Source: Pirellulales bacterium (GTDB lineage Bacteria > Planctomycetota > Planctomycetia > Pirellulales > UBA1268). Taken from it: a stretch of DNA of 32,057 nt. The notes under the pieces were generated by a model that made no database searches, was not told where the DNA came from, and saw only the letters and a list, made by a program, of their open reading frames with translations. This document shows positions 6,783 through 15,077 of the stretch, one piece after another. Both the position numbers and the translations under genes were made by a program. Each line of letters begins with the position of its first letter. Within the stretch, counting starts at the first letter, position 1. Where the stretch lies: positions 1 to 32,057 of the forward strand of contig JAFMIU010000039.1 in assembly GCA_017853835.1 (NCBI GenBank). Direction: 5' to 3'.

Positions 6783-7061
6783 CTAGGCAGCCGAGAAGTC
6801 AGCCACGGAGATCATCGTCATCAGGGCGAGCGTGCCCGCACAGGCGGCCGCCAAGTCGGGCCCCATCTGGATGGCCACGCCGCACACGCAGCCGATCACC
6901 GCCAGCGCGACAAGACACAGCCACTGCCCGCCCTGCTCGTAGCGGGTGCCCACGGCAAGCCGTGAAAAACCAGCCGCCACCACGCACAAAAGCTGCACGG
7001 CACCGAGCGTGCACAGCACAGGGCTGAGGGCCAGGCCAACCAACGGGCAGAACAACGACAT
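6783..7061 (-). CDS. Small membrane protein, function unknown
   Basis: This protein has 92 residues, mostly hydrophobic. Likely membrane helices lie at about residues 5-32 (VGLALSPVLCTLGAVQLLCVVA), 47-66 (WLCLVALAVIGCVCGVAI) and 69-85 (DLAAACAGTLALMTMIS). It is Cys-rich for this genome, with six cysteines inside or beside the helices. The start is supported by GGAGAGG on the minus strand (7068-7074), six bases from the ATG. I recognise no family. It lies between the thioredoxin fusion gene upstream (stop 7135) and the BON gene downstream, all on one strand, and may be co-transcribed with either. Confidence 0.7.
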   Translation of the reverse strand: MSLFCPLVGLALSPVLCTLGAVQLLCVVAAGFSRLAVGTRYEQGGQWLCLVALAVIGCVCGVAIQMGPDLAAACAGTLALMTMISVADFSAA

Positions 7062-7134
7062 ACGAAACCTCTCCGGAGACGGGGCGGAACGCTAGCAGGC
7101 CCCACGCCCCGGCGACAAGCCCGGGATGATCGGT

Positions 7135-9024
7135 CTACTTGCCGCCTCCGATGAGTTCGTCGAGCTGCTTTTCAAGCCCCGCGATCGACACGTTGCGGTC
7201 AACGACCGCGCCGTCGGCCCCCACCAACACCATCGTCGGCAGCGCCAGCACCCCAAACTCCTCGGCGAGCCTGCTGTCGAGACCGCCCGGCTCATGGAGC
7301 TGGGGCCAGGGCAGGGGACGGGCCTGCAGAAACTTCACGAGCTTCGCCTTGTCGGTGTCGAGAGCCACGCCGATGACGGCAAACTTCTTGGCCCCAAACT
7401 TCGACTGGAGCTCACGAATCTGCGCGATGTCCACCTTGCACGGCTCGCAGTCGGTCGACCAATAGTGGATCAGCACGGGCACTCCCTGGAACGACGCGAG
7501 CGACACCTGCTTGCCATCGACCCCCGCGCCCGAGAGCGACATCGGCTTGCCGACGCTCGACAGCCGACGGGCGGCACCGGCAGCCTTCCGCGACTGCGTG
7601 GAGTCGGGGAAGTTGGCGGCCACCGTTGCATACCGCTCCACCGCCTCCTTGTCGCGTCCCTCGAACTCGTCGCGAAACGCCAGCTGCAGCAACGCCTCGG
7701 CCGATTCGGCCGCCTTGGGATGGGCCTCGGCAAACGACGCCAGATCCTCGAACCACTTTTTCTGAAGCGCTTCATGATCGGCCCCCGGCTGCTCCATGCC
7801 GGCCGAATACCTCGCCTGAATCAGCCGAAACTCCGCGAACGCGGCGGCCCGGTCGTCGCCCTTCGACGCGTCCGCCAAGGCCTCGAGCCTGGCGATACCG
7901 TCGGGCAGCAGCCCTTCCTGCACATATGCCGCCACCGTTTCGACGAGCTGATTGGTCCAGAACGGCTTCTCGGCATCGGACGCCGCGGCCACCGCCTCCT
8001 CGAGCGCCGTCACGTAAGCCGTCGCAAGCTCGCCACGCGCAGCGGGGGCGGCCCCGGCCATCTTGGTTTCGATGTCGCGGAGCTTCGCCATGACGGGCTT
8101 GAGCGCGTCGGACATGTCGCCGGGCATGGCCCCGGCACCGCGATCCCCCAGCCGTGGTGCGAAGAAACTGTAGAGCTCGCCCGTGCCATCCACGCCCGCC
8201 ACCTGCGGGGCGTCGATCGGCCGCCACACGTTGCCGCATCGCAGGAGCGATCCGACAAACAACTGGCCGCCTCCCTTGCCCCCCTCCACGAGCGCTACGA
8301 CGTTGTCGTAGGCGGTGACGTCTTTGGTGGTGCCGAGGCTGCCCGATGGCAGCGTGCCGGGGGGCTGCGCCACGAACATGCTCGTCCAACGTGAATCGGG
8401 CCCGATGTCTTTCTGCGCCGCCGCCATCTTCGCGAAGGCACTCGGGGCCGCCTTCACGCGCGTGAGCACCTCCTCGAGAAGGTCTCCTTCCACGCCGGCG
8501 GCCTGAAGGTCGGCCTTCGTGGGAAGAAGCCTGGCAAACGCCGCCGCATCGCGATCACGAATGGCCGACACGATCTCGGCCGTCGCCTCTTCGGCCGACA
8601 GCACCTTCCACTCGTCGATCAGGCCATCGGCATTGGTGTCGGTCCCCCAACGGCTGCCGGACGCCCCCACCCAGCGAAACTCCTCGGCTTTCGTGTCGTT
8701 GTCGGCATCGATCTCCCGATACACCTCCATGCCGTCCTTGTAGTAGCTCCAGCGGTCCACCACCCGATTGCCATCGGTGTCGGCAAACGCCCGCAGCACC
8801 TCGCCGCCTGGCCCCCTCACCACGAGGGCACTCACGCCCCCCTCCTTCTCCTGCTTGATCGTCGCCTGCTTGGCGGCCTCGGCGGACGGCTGGTCAAACT
8901 CAACCCCCTTCTGGCGTGGCTTGAGCGCGAGGGCGTCTTCAGCCGACGGCGGGGCGGCCAGGGCGAACGAGGCCACGAGCACGGGGAGGGCGGCCGCGAG
9001 GGCCGCGCGGCGGACGATCGACAT
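7135..9024 (-). CDS. Secreted TlpA/ResA-like thioredoxin fusion protein
   Basis: This protein has 629 residues. Signal peptide: residues 1-23, ending 'ASFALAA'. Residues 75-150 hold three Asp-rich loops (DTDGNRVVDRW, DADNDTKAEEF, DTNADGLIDEW) that resemble calcium-binding EF-hand/dockerin or thrombospondin-3 loops. A long helical middle follows (about 155-480), with TPR-like pairs near the end ('AEALLQLAFRDEFEGRDKEAVERY'). The C-terminal 140 residues are a thioredoxin fold: 'VPVLIHYWSTDCEPCKVDI' with a CEPC active site, and 'LALPTMVLVG' with the cis-proline. TlpA/ResA proteins reduce disulfides or haem-binding cysteines outside the cytoplasm; the substrate here is unknown. AGGAG (minus, 9033-9037) supports the start. 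The gene is monocistronic or leads into the small membrane protein gene. Confidence 0.9.
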   Translation of the reverse strand: MSIVRRAALAAALPVLVASFALAAPPSAEDALALKPRQKGVEFDQPSAEAAKQATIKQEKEGGVSALVVRGPGGEVLRAFADTDGNRVVDRWSYYKDGMEVYREIDADNDTKAEEFRWVGASGSRWGTDTNADGLIDEWKVLSAEEATAEIVSAIRDRDAAAFARLLPTKADLQAAGVEGDLLEEVLTRVKAAPSAFAKMAAAQKDIGPDSRWTSMFVAQPPGTLPSGSLGTTKDVTAYDNVVALVEGGKGGGQLFVGSLLRCGNVWRPIDAPQVAGVDGTGELYSFFAPRLGDRGAGAMPGDMSDALKPVMAKLRDIETKMAGAAPAARGELATAYVTALEEAVAAASDAEKPFWTNQLVETVAAYVQEGLLPDGIARLEALADASKGDDRAAAFAEFRLIQARYSAGMEQPGADHEALQKKWFEDLASFAEAHPKAAESAEALLQLAFRDEFEGRDKEAVERYATVAANFPDSTQSRKAAGAARRLSSVGKPMSLSGAGVDGKQVSLASFQGVPVLIHYWSTDCEPCKVDIAQIRELQSKFGAKKFAVIGVALDTDKAKLVKFLQARPLPWPQLHEPGGLDSRLAEEFGVLALPTMVLVGADGAVVDRNVSIAGLEKQLDELIGGGK

Positions 9025-9032
9025 GACGGAAA

Positions 9033-9037
9033 CTCCT
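9033..9037 (-). promoter_or_regulatory. Ribosome binding site of the thioredoxin fusion gene
   Basis: AGGAG on the minus strand, eight bases before the ATG at 9024. It supports a start that gives a complete signal peptide. Confidence 0.6.
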
Positions 9038-9203
9038 GACTCGGTTGAACGAACACGATCAACCTAGCCGGAACCCCGCCGTCGCGCCAGCGCCACTTTT
9101 TCGCCCATCCCCGCCTCTCCGGGGCCACGAGGCAGCCCCTTTGAACTTGCCGGAGCACGATCTACACTTTCCCCAACGTGAGCGGCTTCCGCTGACGCAC
9201 CTC

Positions 9204-9277
9204 GCGCGCGTAGCTCAGTTGGTTAGAGCGCTACCCTGATAAGGTAGAGGTCCCAAGTTCGAATCTTGGCGCGCGCA
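9204..9277 (+). tRNA. tRNA-Ile (anticodon GAT)
   Basis: The 74-base cloverleaf has acceptor GCGCGCG/CGCGCGC with discriminator A, D-arm GCTC...GAGC, anticodon stem CTACC/GGTAG around CTGATAA (anticodon GAT, codons AUC/AUU) and T-arm CCAAG-TTCGAAT-CTTGG. No CCA is encoded. Confidence 0.97.
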
Positions 9278-9281
9278 GTTC

Positions 9282-9367
9282 AGGTCGGGGTCCCGCCCCG
9301 ACGGTCGCTATTATGAGGTCGGGGTCCCGCCCCGACGATGGTTATAAGGTCGGGGGCCCGCCCCGGA
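9282..9367 (+). repeat. Three palindromic repeats between tRNA-Ile and tRNA-Ala
   Basis: Three copies of AGGTCGGGGTCCCGCCCCGA lie at 9282, 9316 and 9347, spaced 34 and 31 bases. Each forms a hairpin (GTCGGGG / CCCCGAC with a TCCCG loop). The third copy has GGGGG-CCC in place of GGGGTCCC and ends GGA. They fill almost the whole spacer between the two tRNAs and would sit in the joint precursor transcript. Confidence 0.85.
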
Positions 9368-9373
9368 TCGTGT

Positions 9374-9447
<74 letters not shown>

Positions 9448-9534
9448 TTCCCTCCCCGCCGCTCGCTGGTCGGTTTCGCGGGCGTTTTGAATAATCGTCG
9501 ATTCCCATCCCGCCCCGCCGCCAGCCGCCCACCC

Positions 9535-11382
9535 ATGACACCCGCGCCCCTCGTCCAGACTCCCGCCGGCACCCGCCGCAGCGACCTTCGCAACATCGCG
9601 ATCATCGCGCACGTCGACCACGGAAAAACCACGCTCGTCGACTGCCTGCTCCAGCAGAGCGGCCAGTTTCGCGCCAGCCAACTCTCCGAGCGAATGCTCG
9701 ACTCCAACGACCTCGAGAAGGAGCGGGGCATCACGATCCTCGCCAAGAACATCGCAGTCGATTGGAAAGGGACGAAGATCAACATCATGGATACCCCCGG
9801 CCACGCCGACTTCGGCGGCGAGGTCGAGCGGGTGCTGCGCATGGCCGACGGGGCGCTCGTGCTCGTCGATGCCGCCGAAGGGCCGATGCCCCAGACCCGG
9901 TTCGTGCTCTCCAAGGCCCTCGAGTGCAGGCTCCGGCCGGTGGTTGTGGTGAACAAGATCGACCGGCCCGACGCCCGACCGCTGGAAGTGCTCGACGAGA
10001 TTCTCGGGCTGTTTCTCGAACTCGGCGCCGACGACGACCTGGCCGACTTTCCTTATGTCTACGCCTCCAGCCGGGGCGGCTACGCCTCGCACGACCCCGC
10101 CGTTCGCGAGGGCACGATGGAGCCGCTCCTCGACCTCGTGCTGGAGAAGATCCCGGGGCCGCTCGTCGATGAATCTGCGCCGCTCCGCATGCTCGTCACC
10201 ACCCTCGACTGGTCCGACTACGTCGGCCGGATCGCCATCGGCCGGGTCGAATCGGGCACGCTCTCGAAGGCCTCGCCGATCGTCCGCTCCACCGCCTCCG
10301 GCAGCCTCGTGCCCGCCAAGCTCGTGGGCGTGCAGTCGTTCGACAAGCTCGGCCGAATCGACGTTGAGGAAGTGGGCGCCGGCGACATCGCCGCCGTCAG
10401 CGGCATCGAGGACGTCGAAATCGGCGACACGATCTGCGACGCCGCGGACCCCAGGCCGCTGCCGCGGCTGACCGTCGACGAGCCGACGCTCTCGATGGTG
10501 TTTGGCATCAACACATCGCCCCTCGTGGGCCGTTCGGGCAAGTTTTTGACCACGCGACACCTACGGGACCGGCTCGAGAAGGAACTCGAAAAAAACGTCG
10601 CCCTCCGCGTGCAGCCGATCGAGGGCACCGAACAGTTCGCCGTGTCGGGCCGTGGGCTTCTCCACCTGTCGGTGCTCATCGAAACGATGCGCCGAGAGGG
10701 CTTCGAGATCTCCGTGGGAAAGCCGAAGGTCATCCTCCGCAAGGAAGGCGACACGGTGTATGAGCCATTCGAAACGCTCGTCGTTGAAGTGCCCCACGAC
10801 AAGCTCGGCCCGGTGATGGAACTCACCGGCGCTCGCCGCGGACAGCTCAAGCACATGGGCTCGCGGGGCGAGTTTGCCCACACGACGTTTTCGATTCCGG
10901 CCCGCGGCCTGATCGGCCTGCGCACGAGGGTGCTCAACGCCACCCAGGGCACCGCCATCATGCACCACCGCTTCGAGAAGTGGGCGCCGGTGGAGGGCGA
11001 CGTGGGGGGCCGTGCCAACGGTGTGCTCGTGTCGATGGTGCCTGGCAAGGCGGTGGCGTTCGGCCTCGACGGCCTTCAGGAGCGTGCCGACCTCTTCATC
11101 GAACCCGGCGACGAGGTCTACGAGGGCATGATCTGCGGCGAGAACGCTCGCAGCGACGACATGACGGTGAATCCGACCAAGGAAAAGAAGCTCACCAACA
11201 TGCGGGCCAGCGGCAGCGACCGCAACATCCTGCTGAAGCCGCCCCGCCGGATGTCGCTCGAAGAGGCGCTCGAATACATCGAAGATGACGAACTCGTCGA
11301 GGTGACGCCCGCCGTGATCCGGCTCCGCAAGATCCTGCTCTCGGAACACGAGCGACGGAAGCTGGCGCGATCCAAGGCGTAA
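9535..11382 (+). CDS. typA: GTP-binding translation factor TypA/BipA
   Basis: This protein has 615 residues, close to the usual length of about 605. Translational GTPase motifs are in order: G1 AHVDHGKTT (25-33), switch I region 'LEKERGITIL', G3 'DTPGHADFGGEVER' and G4 'NKIDRP'. The C-terminal half carries the BipA-specific region ('GRGLLHLSVLIETMRREGFEISVGKPKVI', 'RGLIGLRTRVLNATQGTAIMHHRFEKW', 'NPTKEKKLTNMRASG'). TypA binds the ribosome and helps 50S assembly and growth under stress or cold. The ATG at 9535 is the first giving the canonical N-terminus; upstream codons run into tRNA-Ala. It lies 87 bases downstream of the tRNA and may be partly read from the tRNA promoter. The gene ends just before the repeat array. 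Confidence 0.98.
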   Translation: MTPAPLVQTPAGTRRSDLRNIAIIAHVDHGKTTLVDCLLQQSGQFRASQLSERMLDSNDLEKERGITILAKNIAVDWKGTKINIMDTPGHADFGGEVERVLRMADGALVLVDAAEGPMPQTRFVLSKALECRLRPVVVVNKIDRPDARPLEVLDEILGLFLELGADDDLADFPYVYASSRGGYASHDPAVREGTMEPLLDLVLEKIPGPLVDESAPLRMLVTTLDWSDYVGRIAIGRVESGTLSKASPIVRSTASGSLVPAKLVGVQSFDKLGRIDVEEVGAGDIAAVSGIEDVEIGDTICDAADPRPLPRLTVDEPTLSMVFGINTSPLVGRSGKFLTTRHLRDRLEKELEKNVALRVQPIEGTEQFAVSGRGLLHLSVLIETMRREGFEISVGKPKVILRKEGDTVYEPFETLVVEVPHDKLGPVMELTGARRGQLKHMGSRGEFAHTTFSIPARGLIGLRTRVLNATQGTAIMHHRFEKWAPVEGDVGGRANGVLVSMVPGKAVAFGLDGLQERADLFIEPGDEVYEGMICGENARSDDMTVNPTKEKKLTNMRASGSDRNILLKPPRRMSLEEALEYIEDDELVEVTPAVIRLRKILLSEHERRKLARSKA

Positions 11383-11394
11383 TCCGCGCAGCGG

Positions 11395-12360
11395 TGCATT
11401 CCCGGTTCGGCGATCCGGTCCAACTCCGGTCCCGTCCAAGCCCAAGGCCGTCAGGCCTGGGACACGCCACGCCATGTCGCTTGAAGCCATTGGGCTTGGC
11501 TTTGCACGGTTTCGCTTGCCCGTTGACGCGGCGGGGAGAGCCAAACGCGCCACGCGATGCACCACGCCGGTCCCACGGCTTACGCCGTTGGGCTTCCACG
11601 GAACGGGTCCGCCACCTCGTCCGCCGGTCCGAATCCGGGCAGGTCCGGTCCAAATCCGGTCCCGTCCAAGCCCAAGGCCGTCAGGCCTGGGACACGCCAC
11701 GCCACGCCGCTTGAAGCCATTGGGCTTTGTGTTGCACGGTTTCGCTTGCCCGTTGTCACGGCGGGGAAAGCCAAACACGCCACGCGATGCACCACGCCGG
11801 TCCCACGGCTTACGCCGTTGGGCTTCCACGGAACGGGTCCGCCACCTCGTCCGCCGGTCCGAATCCGGGCAGGTCCGGTCCAAATCCGGTCCCGTCCAAG
11901 CCCAAGGCCGTCAGGCCTGGGACACGCCACGCCACGCCGCTTGAAGCCATTGGGCTTTGTGTTGCACGGTTTCGCTTGCCCGTTGTCACGGCGGGGAAAG
12001 CCAAACACGCCACGCGATGCACCACGCCGGTCCCACGGCTTACGCCGTTGGGCTTCCACGGAACGGGTCCGCCGCCGGTCCAGTCCGGTCCAAATCCGGT
12101 CTCGTCCGCCGCCGGTCCGAATCCGGGCAGGTCCGGTCCAAATCCGGTCCCGTCCAAGCCCAAGGCCGTCAGGCCTGGGACACGCCACGCCACGCCGCTT
12201 GAAGCCATTGGGCTTTGTGTTGCACGGTTTCGCTTGCCCGTTGTCACGGCGGGGAAAGCCAAACACGCCACGCGATGCACCACGCCGGTCCCACGGCTTA
12301 CGCCGTTGGGCTTCCACGGAACGGGTCCGCCACCTCTCCCGCCGGTCCGCCAGGTCCGCC
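11395..12360 (+). repeat. Tandem array of four ~230-bp hairpin-rich repeats
   Basis: The block beginning 'cccgtccaagcccaaggccg' recurs at 11431, 11661, 11891 and 12149, giving periods of 230, 230 and 258 bases. The last interval is longer by a 28-base expansion of the short 'ccggtccaaatccggtc' motif at its end. Units 2 and 3 look identical over their shared part. Unit 1 differs from them by about ten bases, all in its first 130. Unit 4 has an altered tail. Each unit has hairpins CCCAAGGCC-GTCA-GGCCTGGG, AAGCC-ATTG-GGCTT and CCCACGGC-TTAC-GCCGTTGGG. The period is not a multiple of three, so the long open frames that cross it repeat the same peptide in different frames and are not coding. It fills the gap between convergent typA and the phosphodiesterase-like gene. 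Confidence 0.93.
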
Positions 12361-12365
12361 TTCGA

Positions 12366-13136
12366 TCACACCTCGTACACGCGGCCGGGGGCCACAAACT
12401 CGACGTTTCGCGGGCCTGCGGCGGCAATTTCCGCGGCAATCTCCGCCGCGTACCGGGCCTTGCGGTGCACCACGATCCAGCGGACGTCACGACGGAGCCT
12501 GCGAATCTCCTCGATGAAACTGGCGGAACAGTGATGCCCCGTCGCCGTCGCGAGCGAGGCGAGCCGGTTGGGAAAGCTCACCTCCAGAAAGACGACGTCG
12601 AGCCGAGGCAGGGCGTCGAGCCGCTCCCAGAACTGTTCGGTGGGACCGGTGTCGGACGGAAAGGCCACGGCCACGCGGCCGTCGTCCACTACGTAGCCCA
12701 GCGTATCGACGCAGTGCGACACCGTGACCGGCATGATCGTGAGCCCAGCCCGCGTGATCGGCTCGCCGGCGACCACAGGCGTGCCGCGCACAAACGAGTC
12801 GGATGCCGTGGAGAGTTCGAAGAAGTCGGGCCACACGCGGCCATTGAAGATGTCGCGATGGATGAAGTCGAGCACGTCGGGCGACGCGAGCAGTTCGACA
12901 CTGTCGGGCCCGGGGTCGTAGACGTTTTCCAGAAAGATCGGAAGCGTGGCGATGTGATCGATGTGCTCGTGGGTGAGAAACACGTGCCGCACCCGCCGCT
13001 GCCGCTCCAGGTCTGCCAGCAGCCCGAGGGATCCCGCGTCGATTGCCACGTGGTCGTTCACGAGGAACGTGACGAGAAACTGTGCCTCTCCGGCCGGCAG
13101 ACACGACGGAAGAAGTTCGACCTTCATGGATTCCAC
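12366..13136 (-). CDS. Metallo-beta-lactamase-fold hydrolase resembling class II 3',5'-cyclic-nucleotide phosphodiesterases
   Basis: This protein has 256 residues (253 if it starts at the ATG at 13127, MKVELLPS). The metal site is THEHIDHIATLP (residues 55-66), the HxHxDH motif. Later ligand candidates are His in 'MPVTVSHCVD', Asp in 'AFPSDTGPTEQF' and His in 'IVVHRK'. The motif followed by 'IATLPIF' and the 'SDTGPT' segment resemble class II cyclic-nucleotide phosphodiesterases, which hydrolyse cAMP or cGMP; other members of the fold cleave RNA, lactones or arylsulfates, so the substrate is inferred. It starts 20 bases after the stop of a channel gene with a cyclic-nucleotide-binding domain, which supports the call and suggests an operon. 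Its stop codon lies 6 bases from the end of the repeat array. Confidence 0.8.
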   Translation of the reverse strand: MESMKVELLPSCLPAGEAQFLVTFLVNDHVAIDAGSLGLLADLERQRRVRHVFLTHEHIDHIATLPIFLENVYDPGPDSVELLASPDVLDFIHRDIFNGRVWPDFFELSTASDSFVRGTPVVAGEPITRAGLTIMPVTVSHCVDTLGYVVDDGRVAVAFPSDTGPTEQFWERLDALPRLDVVFLEVSFPNRLASLATATGHHCSASFIEEIRRLRRDVRWIVVHRKARYAAEIAAEIAAAGPRNVEFVAPGRVYEV

Positions 13137-13156
13137 GCCTCCTCAGTCGCCCGTCG

Positions 13157-14665
13157 CTAGACAGCGAAAAACTCGCGAATCTTCCGGAAAATATCCTGCA
13201 CCTCGGGCGTGGCCCGTTCGACCCCGGCGATGGCCTGGGTGCGTTCGGCCAGACGAAGCCGCAACGCCTGCCCCATCGCCTCGACAAGGTCGGGCTGCGA
13301 CTCGAGAAGCGACCGAAACGAGGCCTTGTTGACCTCCAGCAGGCGGGTTTCCGAGAGCGTTGTGACCGTGGCGATTCGCGGCGCCCCCGTCATCAGCGAC
13401 ATCTCGCCGAAGTAGTCGCCGGCCGAGAGCACGGCAAGCCTCACCGGAGCCCCGTCGCCCTCCCGCGCCGTCACTTCGACGCGGCCCGACATGATCACAA
13501 ACAGGCTGTCGCCGGGGTCTCCCTGCCGAATGACCTGTTCGCCCGCCGCGTAGATTCGATCGATGTTTTCCGCGGCCAGCCGGGCCACGTGCGAGGCTCC
13601 CAGCGGCTCCAAAAGGCCGACCTGCTCGAGGCATGCGGTGCGCCGTTCGACGGCGGCTTCGAGGGATTCCACGGCGGCCGGTTCGGTGAGCCGCACGGCA
13701 TGCGTCGCCACAGGGAGGTCGATGCCATGGCGGGACAGGGCATACCAGATCCGATCGCGGGCCATGCCATCGACACGATCGCGCTTGTCGAAGTCGTTGG
13801 TGAACAGCCGAACCCAGTGCTCCACACCCCGCTCGGTGAAGGCGTTGGTGACCACCGACGGCGCAGGGTGTTCCAACACGCCGAAGCTCCCCTTGATCGC
13901 CTCGAGAATGATCGACTGCACCCGCTGGGGAGGAACCGCATAGGGCGTGATCACGTAGAGCGACCGACGCGACCAGGGGTCGGGCTTGGTGAAGTTGCGA
14001 ATCGAGGCCTGGGCGAGCTGGCCATTGGGGATGATCACATACGCCTCGTCGAGCGTGATCACCTTCGTGGCCCGCCAGTTGATCTCCACCACTCGGCCGA
14101 TGTGCGCGGGATTCTGGTCGTATTGAATCCAGTCGCCCACCTCGAAGGGGTGCTCGGCATGGATCGCGAGCCCCGAGAACACGTTGCCGAGCGTGTCTTT
14201 GAGGGCAAATCCGAGGGCGGCGGTGACGAGTGCCGAGCCCGTGACGAGATTGCCGGCATTGACGCCCGACTCATACAGCACCGCCACGAGGGCGGCTGCC
14301 AGCATGATCCATCGGAACACGTCGAGAAAGATCTTCGGCCAGGCCACCGCGAACCGTTCCCACAACGACACCGCGATGATCAGCACGACCGACTGCAGCA
14401 GCGACGCCAGGAGAAAGAAGTGGCTCGCCTGGAGCGCCACATCGGGCGCGTCGGATGATTCGGGAAACAGCAGCGTGAAGGCGAACGGAACCGGGGCCAG
14501 CACCAGAAGGACCAACGGCCACACGGCCATCCGGCGGTGTGATCGGGGCATCGTGACCGCCGCCACGAGCCAGGCTGCGATGGCCACGATCGCCTTCCGC
14601 TGGAGATCCTCCCCGGCAGGCCAGAAGGCCGCCGCAAGGAGGGCCGAGATGGGCAGGAGCATCAT
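13157..14665 (-). CDS. MscS-like channel with C-terminal cyclic-nucleotide-binding domain
   Basis: This protein has 502 residues. Five or more membrane helices fill residues 1-160. The MscS pore helix and beta domain follow: 'ALVTAALGFALKDTLGNVFSGLAI' (136-159), then 'FEVGDWIQYD' and 'GRVVEINWRATKV' (about 164-182). Residues 350-470 are a CRP/CNMP-binding domain: 'GEQVIRQGDPGDSLFVIMSGRVEV' and the phosphate-binding cassette FGEMSLMTGAPRIATV with Glu421 and Arg430, the residues that contact the ribose and phosphate. This architecture is that of the bacterial cyclic-nucleotide-gated (bCNG) branch of MscS channels, which are thought to be ligand-gated more than tension-gated. It is first in a two-gene operon with a phosphodiesterase-like gene. 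The start ATG ATG at 14660-14665 has no clear Shine-Dalgarno site. Confidence 0.92.
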   Translation of the reverse strand: MMLLPISALLAAAFWPAGEDLQRKAIVAIAAWLVAAVTMPRSHRRMAVWPLVLLVLAPVPFAFTLLFPESSDAPDVALQASHFFLLASLLQSVVLIIAVSLWERFAVAWPKIFLDVFRWIMLAAALVAVLYESGVNAGNLVTGSALVTAALGFALKDTLGNVFSGLAIHAEHPFEVGDWIQYDQNPAHIGRVVEINWRATKVITLDEAYVIIPNGQLAQASIRNFTKPDPWSRRSLYVITPYAVPPQRVQSIILEAIKGSFGVLEHPAPSVVTNAFTERGVEHWVRLFTNDFDKRDRVDGMARDRIWYALSRHGIDLPVATHAVRLTEPAAVESLEAAVERRTACLEQVGLLEPLGASHVARLAAENIDRIYAAGEQVIRQGDPGDSLFVIMSGRVEVTAREGDGAPVRLAVLSAGDYFGEMSLMTGAPRIATVTTLSETRLLEVNKASFRSLLESQPDLVEAMGQALRLRLAERTQAIAGVERATPEVQDIFRKIREFFAV

Positions 14666-14862
14666 GGCGTGGGGGGCACCTGGGGGCAGGTTTCGGGTCT
14701 GGCCGGGCGATTGTGCCGGGCCGCCGCCGTCTCGACAAACCCGCCGTCTCTCCCGGGCCCGGGGAACCCCGGATAGACGGGCTGGGCCTGATCGGCTATT
14801 CTTCGGGGCTTGCCGGCAGGCGATGGGCGTCTCGCCGGTGATCGATCAGGTTCGGAGCAGGC

Positions 14863-15057
14863 ATGGTCAAGCTGACGGTTCGCGAGCGTGAGAGCATCCA
14901 AGAAGCGGTTCGCCGCTTCCGGAAGTTGGTGGAGCGGAGCGGCATCAAGAAGGAGATGCGCCGCCGCGAGTTCTTCGAGAAGCCAAGCGAAACCCGCCGT
15001 CGCGCCCGCCTCCGCGCCGAACGCCGCACGAAGCGGAATCGCCTCCTCGGCGTGTAA
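14863..15057 (+). CDS. rpsU: 30S ribosomal protein S21
   Basis: This protein has 64 residues, the usual size, and is strongly basic. '[28 protein letters not shown]' followed by '[25 protein letters not shown]' is the S21 signature. S21 sits at the 30S platform beside the 16S 3' end and assists initiation. GGAG at 14854-14857 lies five bases before the ATG. It is transcribed alone, converging on nadC with only 20 bases between the stops. The 14666-14862 gap upstream holds its promoter region and that of the channel gene; I see no gene there. Confidence 0.97.
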   Translation: MVKLTVRERESIQEAVRRFRKLVERSGIKKEMRRREFFEKPSETRRRARLRAERRTKRNRLLGV

Positions 15058-15077
15058 GCCGTTCCTTCGGGCGATGC

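Noticed and set aside
11557..13160. Long plus-strand open frames through the repeat array and into the phosphodiesterase-like gene
   Set aside because: The same peptide recurs in different frames because the 230-bp period is not a multiple of three, and the second half is antisense to the phosphodiesterase-like gene.
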